A stretch of DNA of 64,000 bases from NCBI RefSeq assembly GCF_001659605.2, contig NC_035177.2:34302136-34366135 (forward strand). Reading direction: 5' to 3'. The position numbers and the translations under genes were made by a program. The notes beneath the pieces were generated by a model. It was not told the origin of the DNA and did not search any database. It was given only the letters and a program-made list of their open reading frames with translations. The stretch comes from Manihot esculenta. Its lineage: Eukaryota > Streptophyta > Magnoliopsida > Malpighiales > Euphorbiaceae. This document shows positions 1 through 10,249 of this stretch, one piece after another (positions within the stretch are counted from its first letter, which is position 1; each line of letters opens with the position of its first letter).

Positions 1-277
1 ATGCAAGTTCGGCGGCCGAACATGAGGTTCGGTGGCCGAACCTTTGAGACTTGCGGAAGCCTAACTTACCCCTAAACCATCCAATGTTCGGCGGCCGAAC
101 CTGGAAATGCCTCTTTGGTCCCCTTTCATTCAAAACTCAGTTCCTTTCTTACTTAAAATCATTAAACACATTAAAACATTTTATAAAAACATGATTTTAC
201 CCTTCTAGAGGTCTCCGACATCTGAGATTCCACCGGACGATAGGCATTCCGATACCGGAGTCTAGCCGGGTATTACA
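1..277 (-). mobile_element. LTR of a Ty3/gypsy element (family B), cut by the window edge
   Basis: Read on the minus strand this begins TGTAATACCCGGCTAGACTCC at 277, the same start as the complete solo LTR at 60007-62224. It also carries the same CTCTAGAAGGGTAAAA segment and TTCGGCCGCCGAA palindromes. It abuts the reverse transcriptase of the E0 element exactly inside its S-K-L-D-L-R-S motif, so it was inserted into E0. The rest lies outside the window, so whether it is a solo LTR or the edge of a whole element cannot be told. Expected target duplication would be CCGAT (278-282) with a partner off-window. Confidence 0.8.
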
Positions 278-1163
278 CCGATCTTAAATCCAGCTTTGAG
301 AATATCCTTGCCTTGCCCAGCTGGTCGAACAAATCAGCTATTAGAGGAATGGGGTACTTGTTCTTGATGGTGATCTTGTTTAAAGCCCGGTAGTCTATGC
401 ATAGCCGAAGCGATCCATCGTGCTTCTTTTCAAACAACACCGGGGCTCCATATGGTGCTTTGGAGGGCCTTATATAACCAGCATCCAGCAAATCCTTTAG
501 TTGCCTCCTCAATTCTTCAAGCTCAGGAGGTGACATGCGATAGGGGACAGAAGCTGGTGGCTTTGCCCCTGGCTCTAGCTCAATGGCATGATCCACTTCC
601 CTTCTAGGTGGGAGTTTCTTGGGCAACTCAGCAGGCATGACATCCTTGAATTCTGCCAGCACCTTCTCAATAGGCTTGGGAGTGCAACCTCCCCCACCAT
701 TTTGTCCATCAACCTCTTTGAGGACAGCCACGAATGTGCGGTCTTTCCTTTTCACGCCCTTGGACAATTGCAGGGTTGAGATCACATTCTTGCCCCCACT
801 TTCCCTTTTGATTGGGACAACACATGGCTGCCCATTTTGCATAATACACATAGTATTTGCATATGGAGCAAGTAGTGCTTGCACCTCAGTAAGAAAATCT
901 ATCCCTAGATAGAACTTTTTATCATCTAGAGGAGCAATGGTTATATCGATGGTACCTTGCCATTGTCCAAGGCGGATTTGTGTCCCTCTCGCTACTCCAT
1001 GGATAGGCAGGCTCTTGGCATTGACTCCCTTGACAAAGCCAGCCTCCTTTGTGTAGGGCAGGTGGAGCTCGTCGGCCAATATCTTGGCCATATAAATAGT
1101 GTCAGCGCCAGTGTCCACCAAGGCCTCCACTAGCTTGCTGCAAACTTCGGCTTCTATAAGCAT
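278..1163 (-). pseudogene. E0 Ty3/gypsy pol: aspartic protease and N-terminal reverse transcriptase, truncated
   Basis: The minus-strand reading frame encodes a retroviral-type protease with the D-T-G-A-D active site near residues 18-22. A linker of about 150 residues follows, then the first RT motifs: [15 protein letters not shown] and S-K-L-D-L-R-S. The RT stops at the LTR junction at 277, before the catalytic Y-x-D-D, so no function is possible. The frame continues upstream into gag through a TAG near 1176 in a normally open gag-pol frame. The order gag-protease-RT and the RT motifs identify a Ty3/gypsy element, probably a chromovirus of the Reina/Galadriel kind. That clade call is tentative because integrase is missing. 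Confidence 0.82.
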
Positions 1164-2094
1164 TCTGCCATGCTGCTATTGTTTTACCTTGGCTTGGATG
1201 GCATTGAGTAGCTGCAGAGATGCTACCCTCTTCTCCTCTTGTGGTGCCTCGTCTTCACCCATCAAGGCAGCCAATTTGTCACATTTAGGGCATTCAAAAG
1301 CCCTATGAGGACCGTTGCAGATGAAGCAAGCAATCTTGGCCCGAGGAGAATCCCCTTCCTTCTCCTTGCCCTTATCCTTGTGCTGTTTGTCAGGACCTCC
1401 CCGATGGTCCCTGAAAGGCTTCGGCCTGTCCCCTTCTTACTTGTTGCAATCGAATTTCTTTGCTTTTTCCTTGCTAGAGTCCTTCCTTTTGAACTCTATC
1501 AAGGATTCAGCTGCTGCCATGGCGGTGGCCAGGTCTTACACCCCTCTTCGTTGGAGTTCCATTTTGGCCCATGGGGAGAGACCATCAAGGAAACAGAAGA
1601 GAGCATCCTTCTCCCCCATATCAGGTATCTCCAACATTAATTCAGAAAATTCTTTGACATAGTCGCGAATGTTACCTTCTTTATGTTGGAGGTGTCGAAG
1701 CTTGGCGCGTGCCTCGCTTTTAGCATTTTCTGGATATAATTGCCTCTTCAGCTCCTTGGTGAAGTCTTCCCAAGTGTTAATGGTGCAAGTCCCTCTCTTG
1801 ATGTCTTCGCTTCTTCTCCTTCACCATACTGTGGCAATGTCGCTGAGGTAGAGTGAGACACTCTGAATTTTTGCAGAATCCTCTATGATGCCAACAGTGT
1901 CAAAATACCTCTCCACGTTCCACAGAAAATTATCAATCTACCTTGCGTTTCTTGCCCCGCTGTAGGCCTTCGATTTGGGAGCATCTATTCTAGCAGTTGG
2001 AGCTGTAGCACTTGTGCCAACCCCGCTGGCCAATGTTGCCTTGCATAAAGCTAGCTCAGTCTCGAGCTTATCCACCTTCTCATGATAGGCAGCC
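1164..2094 (-). pseudogene. E0 Ty3/gypsy gag, C-terminal two thirds, decayed
   Basis: Translating the minus strand gives one continuous gag frame broken by several stops. Recognisable parts are a capsid segment (I-D-N-F-L-W-N-V-E-R-Y-F near 1930, then V-W-stop-R-R-R near 1830, where relatives have W-W), a basic lysine-rich linker, and a CCHC zinc knuckle (C-F-I-C-N-G-P-H-R-A-F-E-C near 1320-1290). Stops near 1940, 1830, 1535 and 1437 explain why no long open frame is present. Gag would package RNA in virus-like particles; this copy cannot. Its N-terminal part lies at 18033-18311, separated by the nested insertion at 2100-18027. Confidence 0.78.
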
Positions 2095-2099
2095 AATTC
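2095..2099. repeat. Left target-site duplication AATTC of the composite insertion
   Basis: AATTC immediately before the LTR start at 2100 is repeated at 18028-18032 immediately after an LTR end. Removing 2100-18032 rejoins the E0 gag frame (…E-A-E-L-A-A-Y-H…). This shows that everything from 2100 to 18027 entered as one integration unit and was modified later. Confidence 0.85.
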
Positions 2100-3456
2100 T
2101 GTAATACCCGGCTAGAGTCCGGCATCGGAATTCCTGTCGTCTGGTGGAATCTAGGATGTTGGAATTCTCTAGAAGGGTCAGATTTATGTTTTTCTAATTT
2201 TAATGTTTTAAAGCTAAAATGCAATGAGTTTTTGAACGAAACGAACCGAGGTTTTGAGAGAAAAGAACCAAGGCAGAAAAGTCAGGTTCGATCGCCGAAG
2301 GTGACATTCGGCCGCCGAACATGCATGGCTTTCGGTTTCACGTGTGGCCGCCGAAGGTGGTCTGGCCAACCACCTATAAAAGGCCCTCAGTCGGTTGAAA
2401 GGATAAGTATTGTCGTTTTCTTTCACTTTCTGAGGTGAGACCCTAACCTTCTTACGTTTTCTTCCTGTTTTCATCAAATCATGCAAAGGTTTGATTGATT
2501 TTCATGTTCTTTTGAAGGTTTTGAGCTAAAAACACAAAGTTGTGAAGTTTGGAGAGTTTGAAGGAGAGTTGCTCCAAAACTCCACGTTAGGATCGTTCAT
2601 CTTCTTGATTTCAAGAGGTAAGTGAAAATCCTGAGCTTGTTTTCATGATTTATGGAAGATTTTTAAGGTTTTGGGGGAGAGTTGCATGATTAGGGTAAAA
2701 GAGAGGTTTGTGATATTTTTGTAAGAAAAGCTTGTATATGTGTTATATGTTTTGTGTTGTTGGGGTTTTAAGGTAGTTTCTGACCCCTTTGAGCATATAC
2801 TTGGGTGTATGCATGTTGAGGAGTTGAGGTGTTTGAGTTGGAGGAAGATTGGTGCGTTTTGGCGTGAGGCAGAGCAAGGTTCTGCCTTGCTGATGAACCC
2901 AGCTTCGGCCGCCGAAAAATGGTTCGGCCGCCGAATGTGCTGAGGAGGTGGCTTCGGTTACCTAAGCTTGCCCCCGAGCCTTTGGACTTTCGGCTCTGGA
3001 GGGGAGTTTCGGCCGCCGAAGATGCCCCCGAAGGTTAGAGACTTTCGTCTCTGGAGTGCCTTTCAGCCCCCGAAACTTGCCCCCGAAAGGGTTCGGCTGC
3101 CGAAAGTTGAGATTCGGCCGCCGAAGGTGCATGAGTTTCGGCTCTGGAGAGGACTTTCGGCCGCCGAACCTGCCGCCGAAAGTGTCCTGTCCAGCCTTCC
3201 TTTGCATGCTTTGCATGGATGTTTGAGTGAGTTTCAGGGGATTCTTGGGGAGTTGACTAGAGTTGTTCATAAGCTGGTTTGGTCCCTCATTTGAGTTTAT
3301 CTGTGCCTACACAGACCAGAGGAACCAGAGAGAGCAGCAGTGAGTACTGCTTCAGAGCCTGCAGAGGTGAGTGGAACTAACCTTAATACTCGTTTTACTT
3401 AAGACATTGAATGCTTTTAGCATATTTCATGCACCATGATTATGCAATAGGGTGAT
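2100..3456 (+). mobile_element. 5' part of a family A chromovirus LTR
   Basis: Aligns with the first part of the E2 LTRs from the TGTAATACCCGGCTAGAGTC start, through a TATA box at 2375-2381 (CCTATAAAAGGCC context) and the cluster of TTCGGCCGCCGAA-like palindromes at about 2905-3180. It continues to the TATGCAATAGGGTGATTG segment, where it switches abruptly to an inverted LTR copy at about 3457. The E2 LTRs run a further 900 bp or so past this point. Confidence 0.82.
2375..2381 (+). promoter_or_regulatory. LTR TATA box
   Basis: TATAAAA in the context ACCTATAAAAGGCCCTCAG, conserved at the same LTR position in both E2 LTRs and in the inverted fragment. It is the probable core promoter for retroelement transcription; activity is inferred only. 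Confidence 0.55.
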
Positions 3457-3835
3457 TGGATGAAAACAGGAAGAAAACGTAAGAAGGTCAGGGTCTCACC
3501 TCAGAAAGTCAAAGAAAACGGCAATACTTATCCTTTCAACCGACTGAGGGCCTTTTATAGGTGGCTGGCCAGACCACCTTCGGCGGCCACACGTGAAACC
3601 GAAAGCCATGCATGTTCGGCGGCCGAATGTCACCTTCGGCGGCCGAACCTGGCTTTTCTACCTTGGTTCTTTTCTCTCAAAACCTTGGTTCGTTTCGTTC
3701 AAAAACTCATTGCATTTTAGCTTTAAAACATTAAAATTAGAAAAACATAAATCTGACCCTTCTAGAGAATTCCAACATCCTGGATTCCACCGGAAGACAG
3801 GAATTTCGATACCGAACTCTAGCCGGGTATTACAT
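3457..3835 (-). mobile_element. Inverted 5' fragment of a family A LTR (E1 3' LTR remnant)
   Basis: The minus strand from 3835 reads TGTAATACCCGGCTAGAG and matches roughly the first 377 bp of the LTR at 2100-2475, including the TATA box (plus coordinates 3552-3558). It therefore forms an inverted repeat with 2100-2475 around a spacer of about 1 kb. The polypurine tract of E1 (minus CTTAAAGGGGGAGAA, plus 3836-3850) directly precedes it on the minus strand, so it is the E1 3' LTR start. TGATT is shared by both sides at the 3456/3457 junction, consistent with microhomology joining. Confidence 0.8.
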
Positions 3836-3916
3836 TCTCCCCCTTTAAGAACATTCGTCCCTGAAAATAAACATATAAAAAGGAGGAAACTAACCTCCAA
3901 ATAGATATGGATACTG

Positions 3917-5698
3917 CTAGAGCATAGACTCCCGCGTCTCCCAGGTACACTCTTCTAGATTATGGTGGTTCCACAGGACTTTCACCATCGGAATCTCTTT
4001 GTTCCGTAGCTGTCTGATCTGTGTGTCAAGAATCCGCACTGGCTGCTCTATATAGGTGAGATCTCCAAGGACCTCTACATCAGGCTCACTAATAACCTGA
4101 TTCGGATCTGACACAAATTGCCGTAGCATAGAAACATGAAATACCGGGTGAATTCTCTCCATAGACGTAGGTAAATCTAGCTTATACGACACATTGCCGA
4201 TCCTCTGCAAAATCTCAAAGGGTCCAATGTACCGTGGAGCTAGCTTACCCTTCTTTCCAAAACGAACCACTCCTTTCATTGGAGACACTTTCAGCAATAC
4301 CCAATTACCCTCCTAGAACTCTAACAGTTTCCTGCGCACGTCCGCATAGCTTTTCTGTCTACTCTGAGCTGTTTTGATCCTCTCTCTGATCATAGGCACT
4401 GTTCTATTGGTAATCTCTACTAACTCTGGCCCTGCAAGAGCTTTTTCTCCTACCTCTTCCCAGCAAACAGGTGATCTGCACTTCTTCCCATACAACGCTT
4501 CATAAGGAGCCATCCCAATGCTGGCATGATGATTGTTATTGTAGGCAAACTCCAACAGAGGTAGATGCTGCCTCCAAGAACCGCCAAAGTCTAACACACA
4601 CATTCTGAGCATATCCTCAATGGTCTGGATGGTCCTCTCTGACTGTCCATCAGTCTGCGGATGGAAAGCAGTGCTAAAATCCAACCTCGCGCCCATTGCA
4701 CTCTGCAGACTTCGCAAAAACCTGGAGGTGAACTGAGGTCCTCTGTCTGAGACTATAGATACTGGAACTCCATGCAATCTCACTATCTCATCCAGATATA
4801 CCTGTGCCAACTTATCCACAGAATAGTTACTCCTAACTGGAATGAAATGAGCAGATTTCGTGAGTCTGTCCACAATCACCCATATGGAGTCTATCCTGTT
4901 GGACGCTGCCGGTAAGCCCACTACAAAATCCATAGCTATGTTCTCCCATTTCCATTCTGGAATCGACAGTGGGTTAAGCATTCCAGCCGGCTTCTGATGT
5001 TCTAATTTCACCCTTTGACAAACCTCACAGGCTGTCACGAACTGCGCCACTTCTTTCTTCATGGCTGGCCACCAATAGACCCTCTTCAGATCCTGATACA
5101 TCTTGGTAGCTCCTGGGTGAATACTATACCTCGCATTATGAGCTTCCCTCATAATGTCTTCTTTCAGACTGCTACTATCTGGTACACAAAGTCGACTCCC
5201 ATAGCGAAGGATCCCTTTGCTGTCAAATCTGAACTCTGCATTGTTGCCTGACTGAACAGTCCTGGCAATTTTCATCAACTCTGGGTCCTCGTGCTGTTTC
5301 TGCGCTATCTGCTCCAGAAACACAGGTGTCACTCTCATCTGTGCTATCAACGCACCCGTACCAGACAACTCTAGCTGTAACCCTTCCTCAATGACCTTAT
5401 AAAGCTCCATCACTACTGGTCTCCGCTCTGCTGCTATATGGGATAAACTGCCTAGTGACTTCCGGCTGAGGGCGTCTGCCACAACATTCGCCTTACCCGG
5501 ATGATACTGGATCTTACAATCATAATCACTGAGCAATTCTACCCATCTTCTCTGCCTCAAATTCAACTCTCTCTGGTTCAAGATGTACTGTAAACTCTTG
5601 TCATCAGTGAAGATCTCGCATTTAACCCCATAGAGGTAATGCCTCCACATCTTGAGTGCAAAAATAACTACTGCCATCTCTAGGTCATGGGTGGGGTA
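3917..5698 (-). pseudogene. E1 chromovirus pol: end of RNase H, integrase and chromodomain
   Basis: Minus-strand frame. It starts inside RNase H ([17 protein letters not shown], then F-T-D-D-K-S-L and the A-D-A-L-S-R end). The integrase zinc-binding H-H-C-C domain (…C-E-V-C-Q-R) and the catalytic core with D in M-D-F-V-V-G-L, D in S-D-R-G-P-Q-F and E in Q-S-E-R-T follow. A chromodomain-like C-terminus (…V-L-W-N-H-H-N-L-E-E-C-T-W-E) ends the frame. A TAG at 4313-4315 replaces the CAG seen in E2 and is the only stop in this half. The chromodomain and long LTRs point to the Tekay/Del chromovirus clade. The upstream half of this pol lies at 15540-17777; E2 separates them. Confidence 0.88.
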
Positions 5699-5703
5699 AT
5701 TCT
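5699..5703. repeat. Left target-site duplication of E2 (ATTCT)
   Basis: ATTCT here pairs with ATTCA at 15535-15539. The intact site, read from E2's own homologous RNase H sequence, has ATTCA, so the left copy carries one substitution. Confidence 0.75.
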
Positions 5704-5971
5704 TGTAATACCCGGCTAGAGTCCGGCATCGGAATTCTACTTTTCGATGGAGTTTCGGATGCCGGAAGTCTCTAGAAGGGTTAGATTTATGTTTTTTTTA
5801 ACATGTTTTAGTATGTTTCATAGTTTTAAAAGCATAAGGAAATGAGTTTTTTGAGTGAAATGAACCAAGGCAGAAAAGCCGGGTTCGGCCGCCGAAGTTG
5901 AGGTTCGGCCGCCGAACATGCATGGCTTTCGATTTCACGTGTGGCCGCCGAAGGTGGTCTGGCCAGCCACC

Positions 5972-5978
5972 TATAAAA
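5972..5978 (+). promoter_or_regulatory. TATA box of E2 5' LTR
   Basis: TATAAAA about 270 bp into the LTR, in the same context as the other family A copies. Probable U3 promoter, which would place the U3/R border about 30 bp downstream. Not testable by sequence alone. Confidence 0.55.
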
Positions 5979-7160
5979 GGCCCTCAGTCGGTTGAAACGA
6001 TAAGATCACCGTTTCTTTGACCTGCTGAGGTGAGACCCTGTCCTTTTGAGAGTTTTCTTTATGTTTTCATTAAATCACGCAAAGATTTGATTGATTTTTA
6101 TGTTTATTTGAAGGTTTTGAGTTAGAAACTTGAATTTTGAAGTTTAGAGAGTTTGAAGGAGAGTTGCTCCAAAACTCCACGTTAGGATCGATCAGCTTCT
6201 TGGTTTCAAGAGGTAAGTGAAGATCCTAAGGTTGTTTTTATGTTTTCTGAAGGTTTTATGAGGTTATGGGAGAGAGTTGCATGAATAGGGTGATTTTTGA
6301 GGTTTTGGTGATTTTGGGAGAGAAGCTTGTATATGTGTTGTATGTTTGTGTTGTTAGGGTTTTAAGGTAGTTTTTCACCCCTTTGAGCATATACTTGGGT
6401 ATATGCAAGTTGAGGGATTGAGGTGTTCGAACTTGGGAGATGTTTTGTGCTTTTGGCGAGAGCCAGAGCAAGTTTCTGCCTTGTGGATGAACTCAGGTTC
6501 GGCCGTCGAAGGTACATTCGGCCGTCGAAGGTACATTCGGCCGCCGAACCCATGAGGAGGTGGCTTCGACTGCCCAAGCTTGCCCCTGAGCTTTTGGACT
6601 TTCGGCTCTGGAGGGGAGTTCGGCCGCCGAAGGATAGAGACTTTCGTCTCTGGAGTGCCTTTCAGCCCCCAAAACTTGCCCCCGAAAGGGTTCAGCTGCC
6701 GAAAGTTGAGATTCAGCCGCCGAAGGTGCATGAGTTTCGTCTCTGGAGAGGACTTTCGGCCGCCGAACCTGCCGCCGAAAGTGTCCTGTCCAGCTTTCCT
6801 TTGCATGCTTTGCATGGATGTTAGAGTGAGTTTAAGGGGATTCTTGGGGAGTTTCCTAGAGTTGTTCTTGAGTTAGTTTGGTCCCTCATTTGCATTTATC
6901 TGTGCTTACACAGACCAGAGGAACCAGAGAGAGCAGCAGTGAGTACTGCTCCAGAGTTTTCAGAGCCTGCAGAGTCAGTCCAGATAGCCAGAGGTGAGTG
7001 GAACTAAACTTACTTCTTTTAATTGAGAAATGGAATGTTTTTAGCATATCTCATGCATCATGGTTATGTAATAGGTTGATTGCATTAAAATTCACGAATA
7101 TGTTGCATTACATAGTTATTTGTTGATGTGGGTGAATGCTGAATGATCCAATAGTCTCTT

Positions 7161-7277
7161 AGAGAAGTCCAGGAGCCTTTGACTACGCCCTGGCAGGTAT
7201 AGAGAAGTCCAAGAGCCTTTGACTACGCCCTGGCAGGTATAGTAAAGTCCAGGAGCCTTTGACTACGCCCTGGCAAT
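7161..7277 (+). repeat. Three tandem 40-bp units in the E2 5' LTR
   Basis: Units begin AGAGAAGTCCAGGAGCCTTT at 7161, 7201 and 7241 and end in GCCCTGGCA. The third unit has AGTAAAG instead of AGAGAAG. The same triplication is present in the 3' LTR at 14655-14771, so it predates this insertion. A different-sequence triplication occupies the matching place in the family B LTR (61456-61575). Confidence 0.85.
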
Positions 7278-7773
7278 GGTAAGTACAGAGGTGTTATATA
7301 CACATATACATATATGACAGGAAGACCAGGTGCTCGATTCTACGCCCTGGCACGGCAGAGTTACCGGGACTATGTGGTGACAGATTTACCCTTGATGTGG
7401 ATTGTCTGTGATATGGTGCATTCCATAAGATCATGTTTGAATGATATATTTTACTGTTCTACTCACTGGGCTATAGAGCTCATCCCACTCCCTTAACCCC
7501 AGTCTTGCAGGTTCAGTGTACAGTGTACAGGGGAAGTCCAGCAGAGTTCAGGAAAAGAGAAGAGCTGTGTAATAGAATATAGTGGACATGTAATATTAAA
7601 GAGATGTAACAGTTGTGTATAAAGTTAGAATTGTGCTTGACTTAGTGATGTTTGTGTTGTAACTCTTTTGTTATGTACATGATCTGTATATGTATATATG
7701 TTTTACAGAGTATGTGAAAAACCAGGCTTAACAGGTATGAGTTAACCCATCTAGAGCAAGCTTTAGTCAAGGG

Positions 7774-7813
7774 GTACAGAGTACAGAGTACAGAGTACAG
7801 AGTACAGAGTACA
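7774..7813 (+). repeat. 7-bp tandem array (GTACAGA) in 5' LTR
   Basis: About five units of TACAGAG, ending in a variant TACAAAG. The 3' LTR has about eleven units and the E1 LTR tail about two, so the array expands and contracts between copies. Confidence 0.85.
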
Positions 7814-8001
7814 AAGATAGTGCATGCACAGGTTAAGCCTTGGTACAGAGAAAAGAGTTTTTATTTTCACAAAAAATGTATGATCATGTATGAGATTTAC
7901 AGGTACACAAAGAGTATAGCAGACTTGCTATGGGTTCTGGCGGCCTTAAGCCGACCTGAATCCTAGCGCCGGTGACGGTCCATTTTGGGGTCATTACAGA
8001 T

Positions 8002-8015
8002 TGGTATCAGAGCCC
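8002..8015 (+). other. E2 primer-binding site (initiator tRNA-Met)
   Basis: TGGTATCAGAGCCC starts three bases after the LTR end, complementary to the 3' end of plant initiator tRNA-Met, the usual primer for minus-strand DNA synthesis in chromoviruses. Confidence 0.9.
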
Positions 8016-8223
8016 TAGGTTCATATGATCGGACCTATAGAGAGAGTGTCGGGCTCATAGAGGCTAGAGGAAGTCAAGCACAATAGGAAATCATGTCCAC
8101 TAGGATAGGGTGTTGAGTCCTATCTGTTTACTGCTAAGACATGCCATGATTTGTATGTGCAGTATTGATATGTGATGTTTATGTGCTAAAGTGCTATGTT
8201 ATGTGTTGTTTTCCAGAGTTAAG

Positions 8224-9069
8224 ATGCGAGGAACTCGTCGATCAGCTCGATTGACTGGAGTCCCACCAGATAGTGAGAGACCAGCTGCTCGTCCTCCTGC
8301 ATTGCCAAGAGCAAGGTCTCAGAGATCTAGCAGGGAAGGTACGTCAATAGACCCTAGAAGGTATGTAGACGAGAGCATAAGAGGTACAGTGAGAGGAGGA
8401 AGATCAAAGGAAGTGAGGGAGGCTATGGAAATGGACCAGTCTAGAGATGAAAGCATGGGTATGGGAAGATCTGAAGAAGGTGTGGGAGAATCCCAGGGAG
8501 GTGCTCAGGCCTCAGGTTTTGGCTATCCATCTTTTCCTCAGGACCCAGAGTATCCGATGGGAGGTACGTCGGAGTATTCTAGTTTTGTCCCATATCCTCC
8601 ATACATGCCATATATGCCTTATCCTCATTATTACCCACCATATCCTATGTATCCACCCTCCCCTATCCATCCAAGTGTAACACACCCAGAGCCAAATGAA
8701 CCACCACCACCAGAACCAGTAGCTCCCGTAGTCCAAATACAGCAGCCTAGCTCATCTGGGGGAAGTAAGGTGAAAATGACAGAGTACTTGAAATTGGATG
8801 CTCCCAAATATAACACGGGAGATGATCCATTTGAATACCTCAGATTAGTTAGGATGATAACTAGTGAATTGGGAGCAGATGATAGCAGAGCCATAGAAAT
8901 GGCGGGGTTTACACTGAAGTGTAAGAAAGCTCAAGAATGGTTCAAGAACTATATGGAGCCTAGGATAGACAGCATGTCATGGGGAGAGTTCGCCAATGAG
9001 TTTGCAGGGTGGGCTTTTCCTGATAGCTCCAGGGAGATGAAAGTAATAGAATTTGAACAGTTGAGATAG
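8224..9069 (+). pseudogene. E2 gag, N-terminal part
   Basis: The likely start is the ATG at 8224, the first after the leader with a long open frame; an in-frame upstream methionine lies in leader sequence. The product opens with an arginine- and proline-rich segment and a proline/tyrosine-rich stretch (P-Y-P-P-Y-M-P-Y style, about residues 125-150). The retrotransposon gag capsid domain follows (E-Y-L-K-L-D-A-P-K-Y, W-F-K-N-Y, F-E-Q-L-R). The frame ends at TAG 9067-9069 where the E1-like sequence would have CAG. Just downstream the reading frame shifts by a small deletion before it continues at 9074. Confidence 0.88.
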
Positions 9070-9073
9070 ACAG

Positions 9074-10249
9074 ATGAGTGTTGATGAATTCACAGATAAG
9101 TTCCTGGATTTACTTCAGTACGTGGGTCAGGCCTATGATACTGATCAGAAGAAGGCAAGGAGATATACTATGAGACTTCATCCCAGGTATTCTTCCTTGA
9201 TTCTTCCAGCAGAAAAGGAGAGTTTCCACTCTATTGTGGATGCAGCCAGGAAAATGGAAGCTAGTGCCAATATTCAGAAACAGTCAAAGGCACAGGCTTC
9301 GGGTTCTAAGGCCCCCAGTTCAGCAACCTCAGGCAGCAAGAGATGGGATAGAGCAAAAGGGTTAAAGAATAAGTTCTGGAATAAAGCCAAGTCTAGTCTG
9401 GGAATAGGTAGTGGCTCAAGCTCTGGCACAGCTTATCCAGTATGCAGAAGATGCGGAAGACCACATGGAGGAGCTTGTCGGTTGGGATCTACAGCTTGTT
9501 ATAGATGTGGACAGGAAGGGCATATTGCTCGGGAATGTCCTCAGATGATGTTTGCACCATCCCAGCAGATGAGTTCAGGCAGTGTAGTACAGCCAGCAGC
9601 TCCAGTCGTGCCTCAGAGTAGTGGCAGAGGTAGAGGGAGAGGGGCAGCCTCTACTTCAGCAGCAGGTTCCCGAGGTGGAAATCCGGTAGCCCCAGCACGG
9701 ATTTTCACTGTGACACAGGAGGAGGCTAACATGTCGAACACAGTGGTGTCAGGTAATCTCATCATTGGGTGTTCAGATGTGTATGCTTTGATGGACCCCG
9801 ATGCTTCTCATTCCTTTATTGCTTCGAGAGCCATAGAGAGATTGGGTTTGCTCAGTTCTGAGTTAGAGTATCCTCTCTGGGTCAGTGGACCCAAGTGTGA
9901 CCCATCAGTGGCAGCGTCAGTCTGTCGTTTCAGTCCAGTGTTCATAGAGGGTAGATGCCTTCCAGCTGACCTTGTGGTTCTAGACTTGACAGAGTTTGAT
10001 GTCATTCTAGGGATGGATTGGCTATCTGCATATATTGCTACTTTGGACTGTAGACAGAAGATAGTTAGTCTCAGAGACCAGGATGGGTCAGAGTGTGTCT
10101 TCAGAGGAGACAGGAGAGGTACACCCAGAGGTTTGATTTCAGCCCTTCAGGCTCGTCGTTTGCTTATGAGGGGTTGTCAAGGGTTTCTAGCTCATGTGAG
10201 AGAGCTAGACAATCAGGTTAGGGAACCAGCTTCGATACCAGTAGTTTGA
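9074..10249 (+). pseudogene. E2 gag C-terminus and protease
   Basis: This continues the capsid (F-L-D-L-L-Q-Y-V…), then carries paired cysteine motifs C-R-R-C-G-R-P-H and the CCHC knuckle C-Y-R-C-G-Q-E-G-H-I-A-R-E-C at about 9440-9540. A serine-glycine-arginine linker and the aspartic protease follow. The protease active site reads D-P-D at 9794-9802, where E1 has D-P-G, so the essential glycine is lost by a G-to-A change. TGA at 10247-10249 replaces an arginine codon (CGA) that E1 retains. Confidence 0.88.

Larger units (their letters stand above)
5704..7998 (+). mobile_element. E2 5' LTR (2295 bp)
   Basis: Starts TGTAATACCC and ends GGTCATTACA (TG…CA). Contains a TATA box at 5972-5978, a cluster of palindromic TTCGGCCGCCGAA motifs at about 5880-5960 and 6500-6780, a 40-bp unit repeated three times (7161-7277), and a short array of a 7-bp GTACAGA unit (7774-7813). 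Twenty-three bp shorter than the 3' LTR: fewer 7-bp units (minus 42), but an extra 19-bp GTACATTCGGCCGTCGAAG-type unit near 6510-6540. Confidence 0.92.

Noticed and set aside
2968..3294. Plus and minus ORFs in the LTR palindrome clusters (also 6375-6876, 13989-14370, 60709-61143)
   Set aside because: GC-rich palindromes have few stops on either strand. The frames have no family resemblance and differ between LTR copies.
4313..5677. Treating this long minus ORF as an intact host protein gene
   Set aside because: Sequence is chromovirus RNase H-integrase and continues at 15540 after removal of E2. It begins inside a domain.
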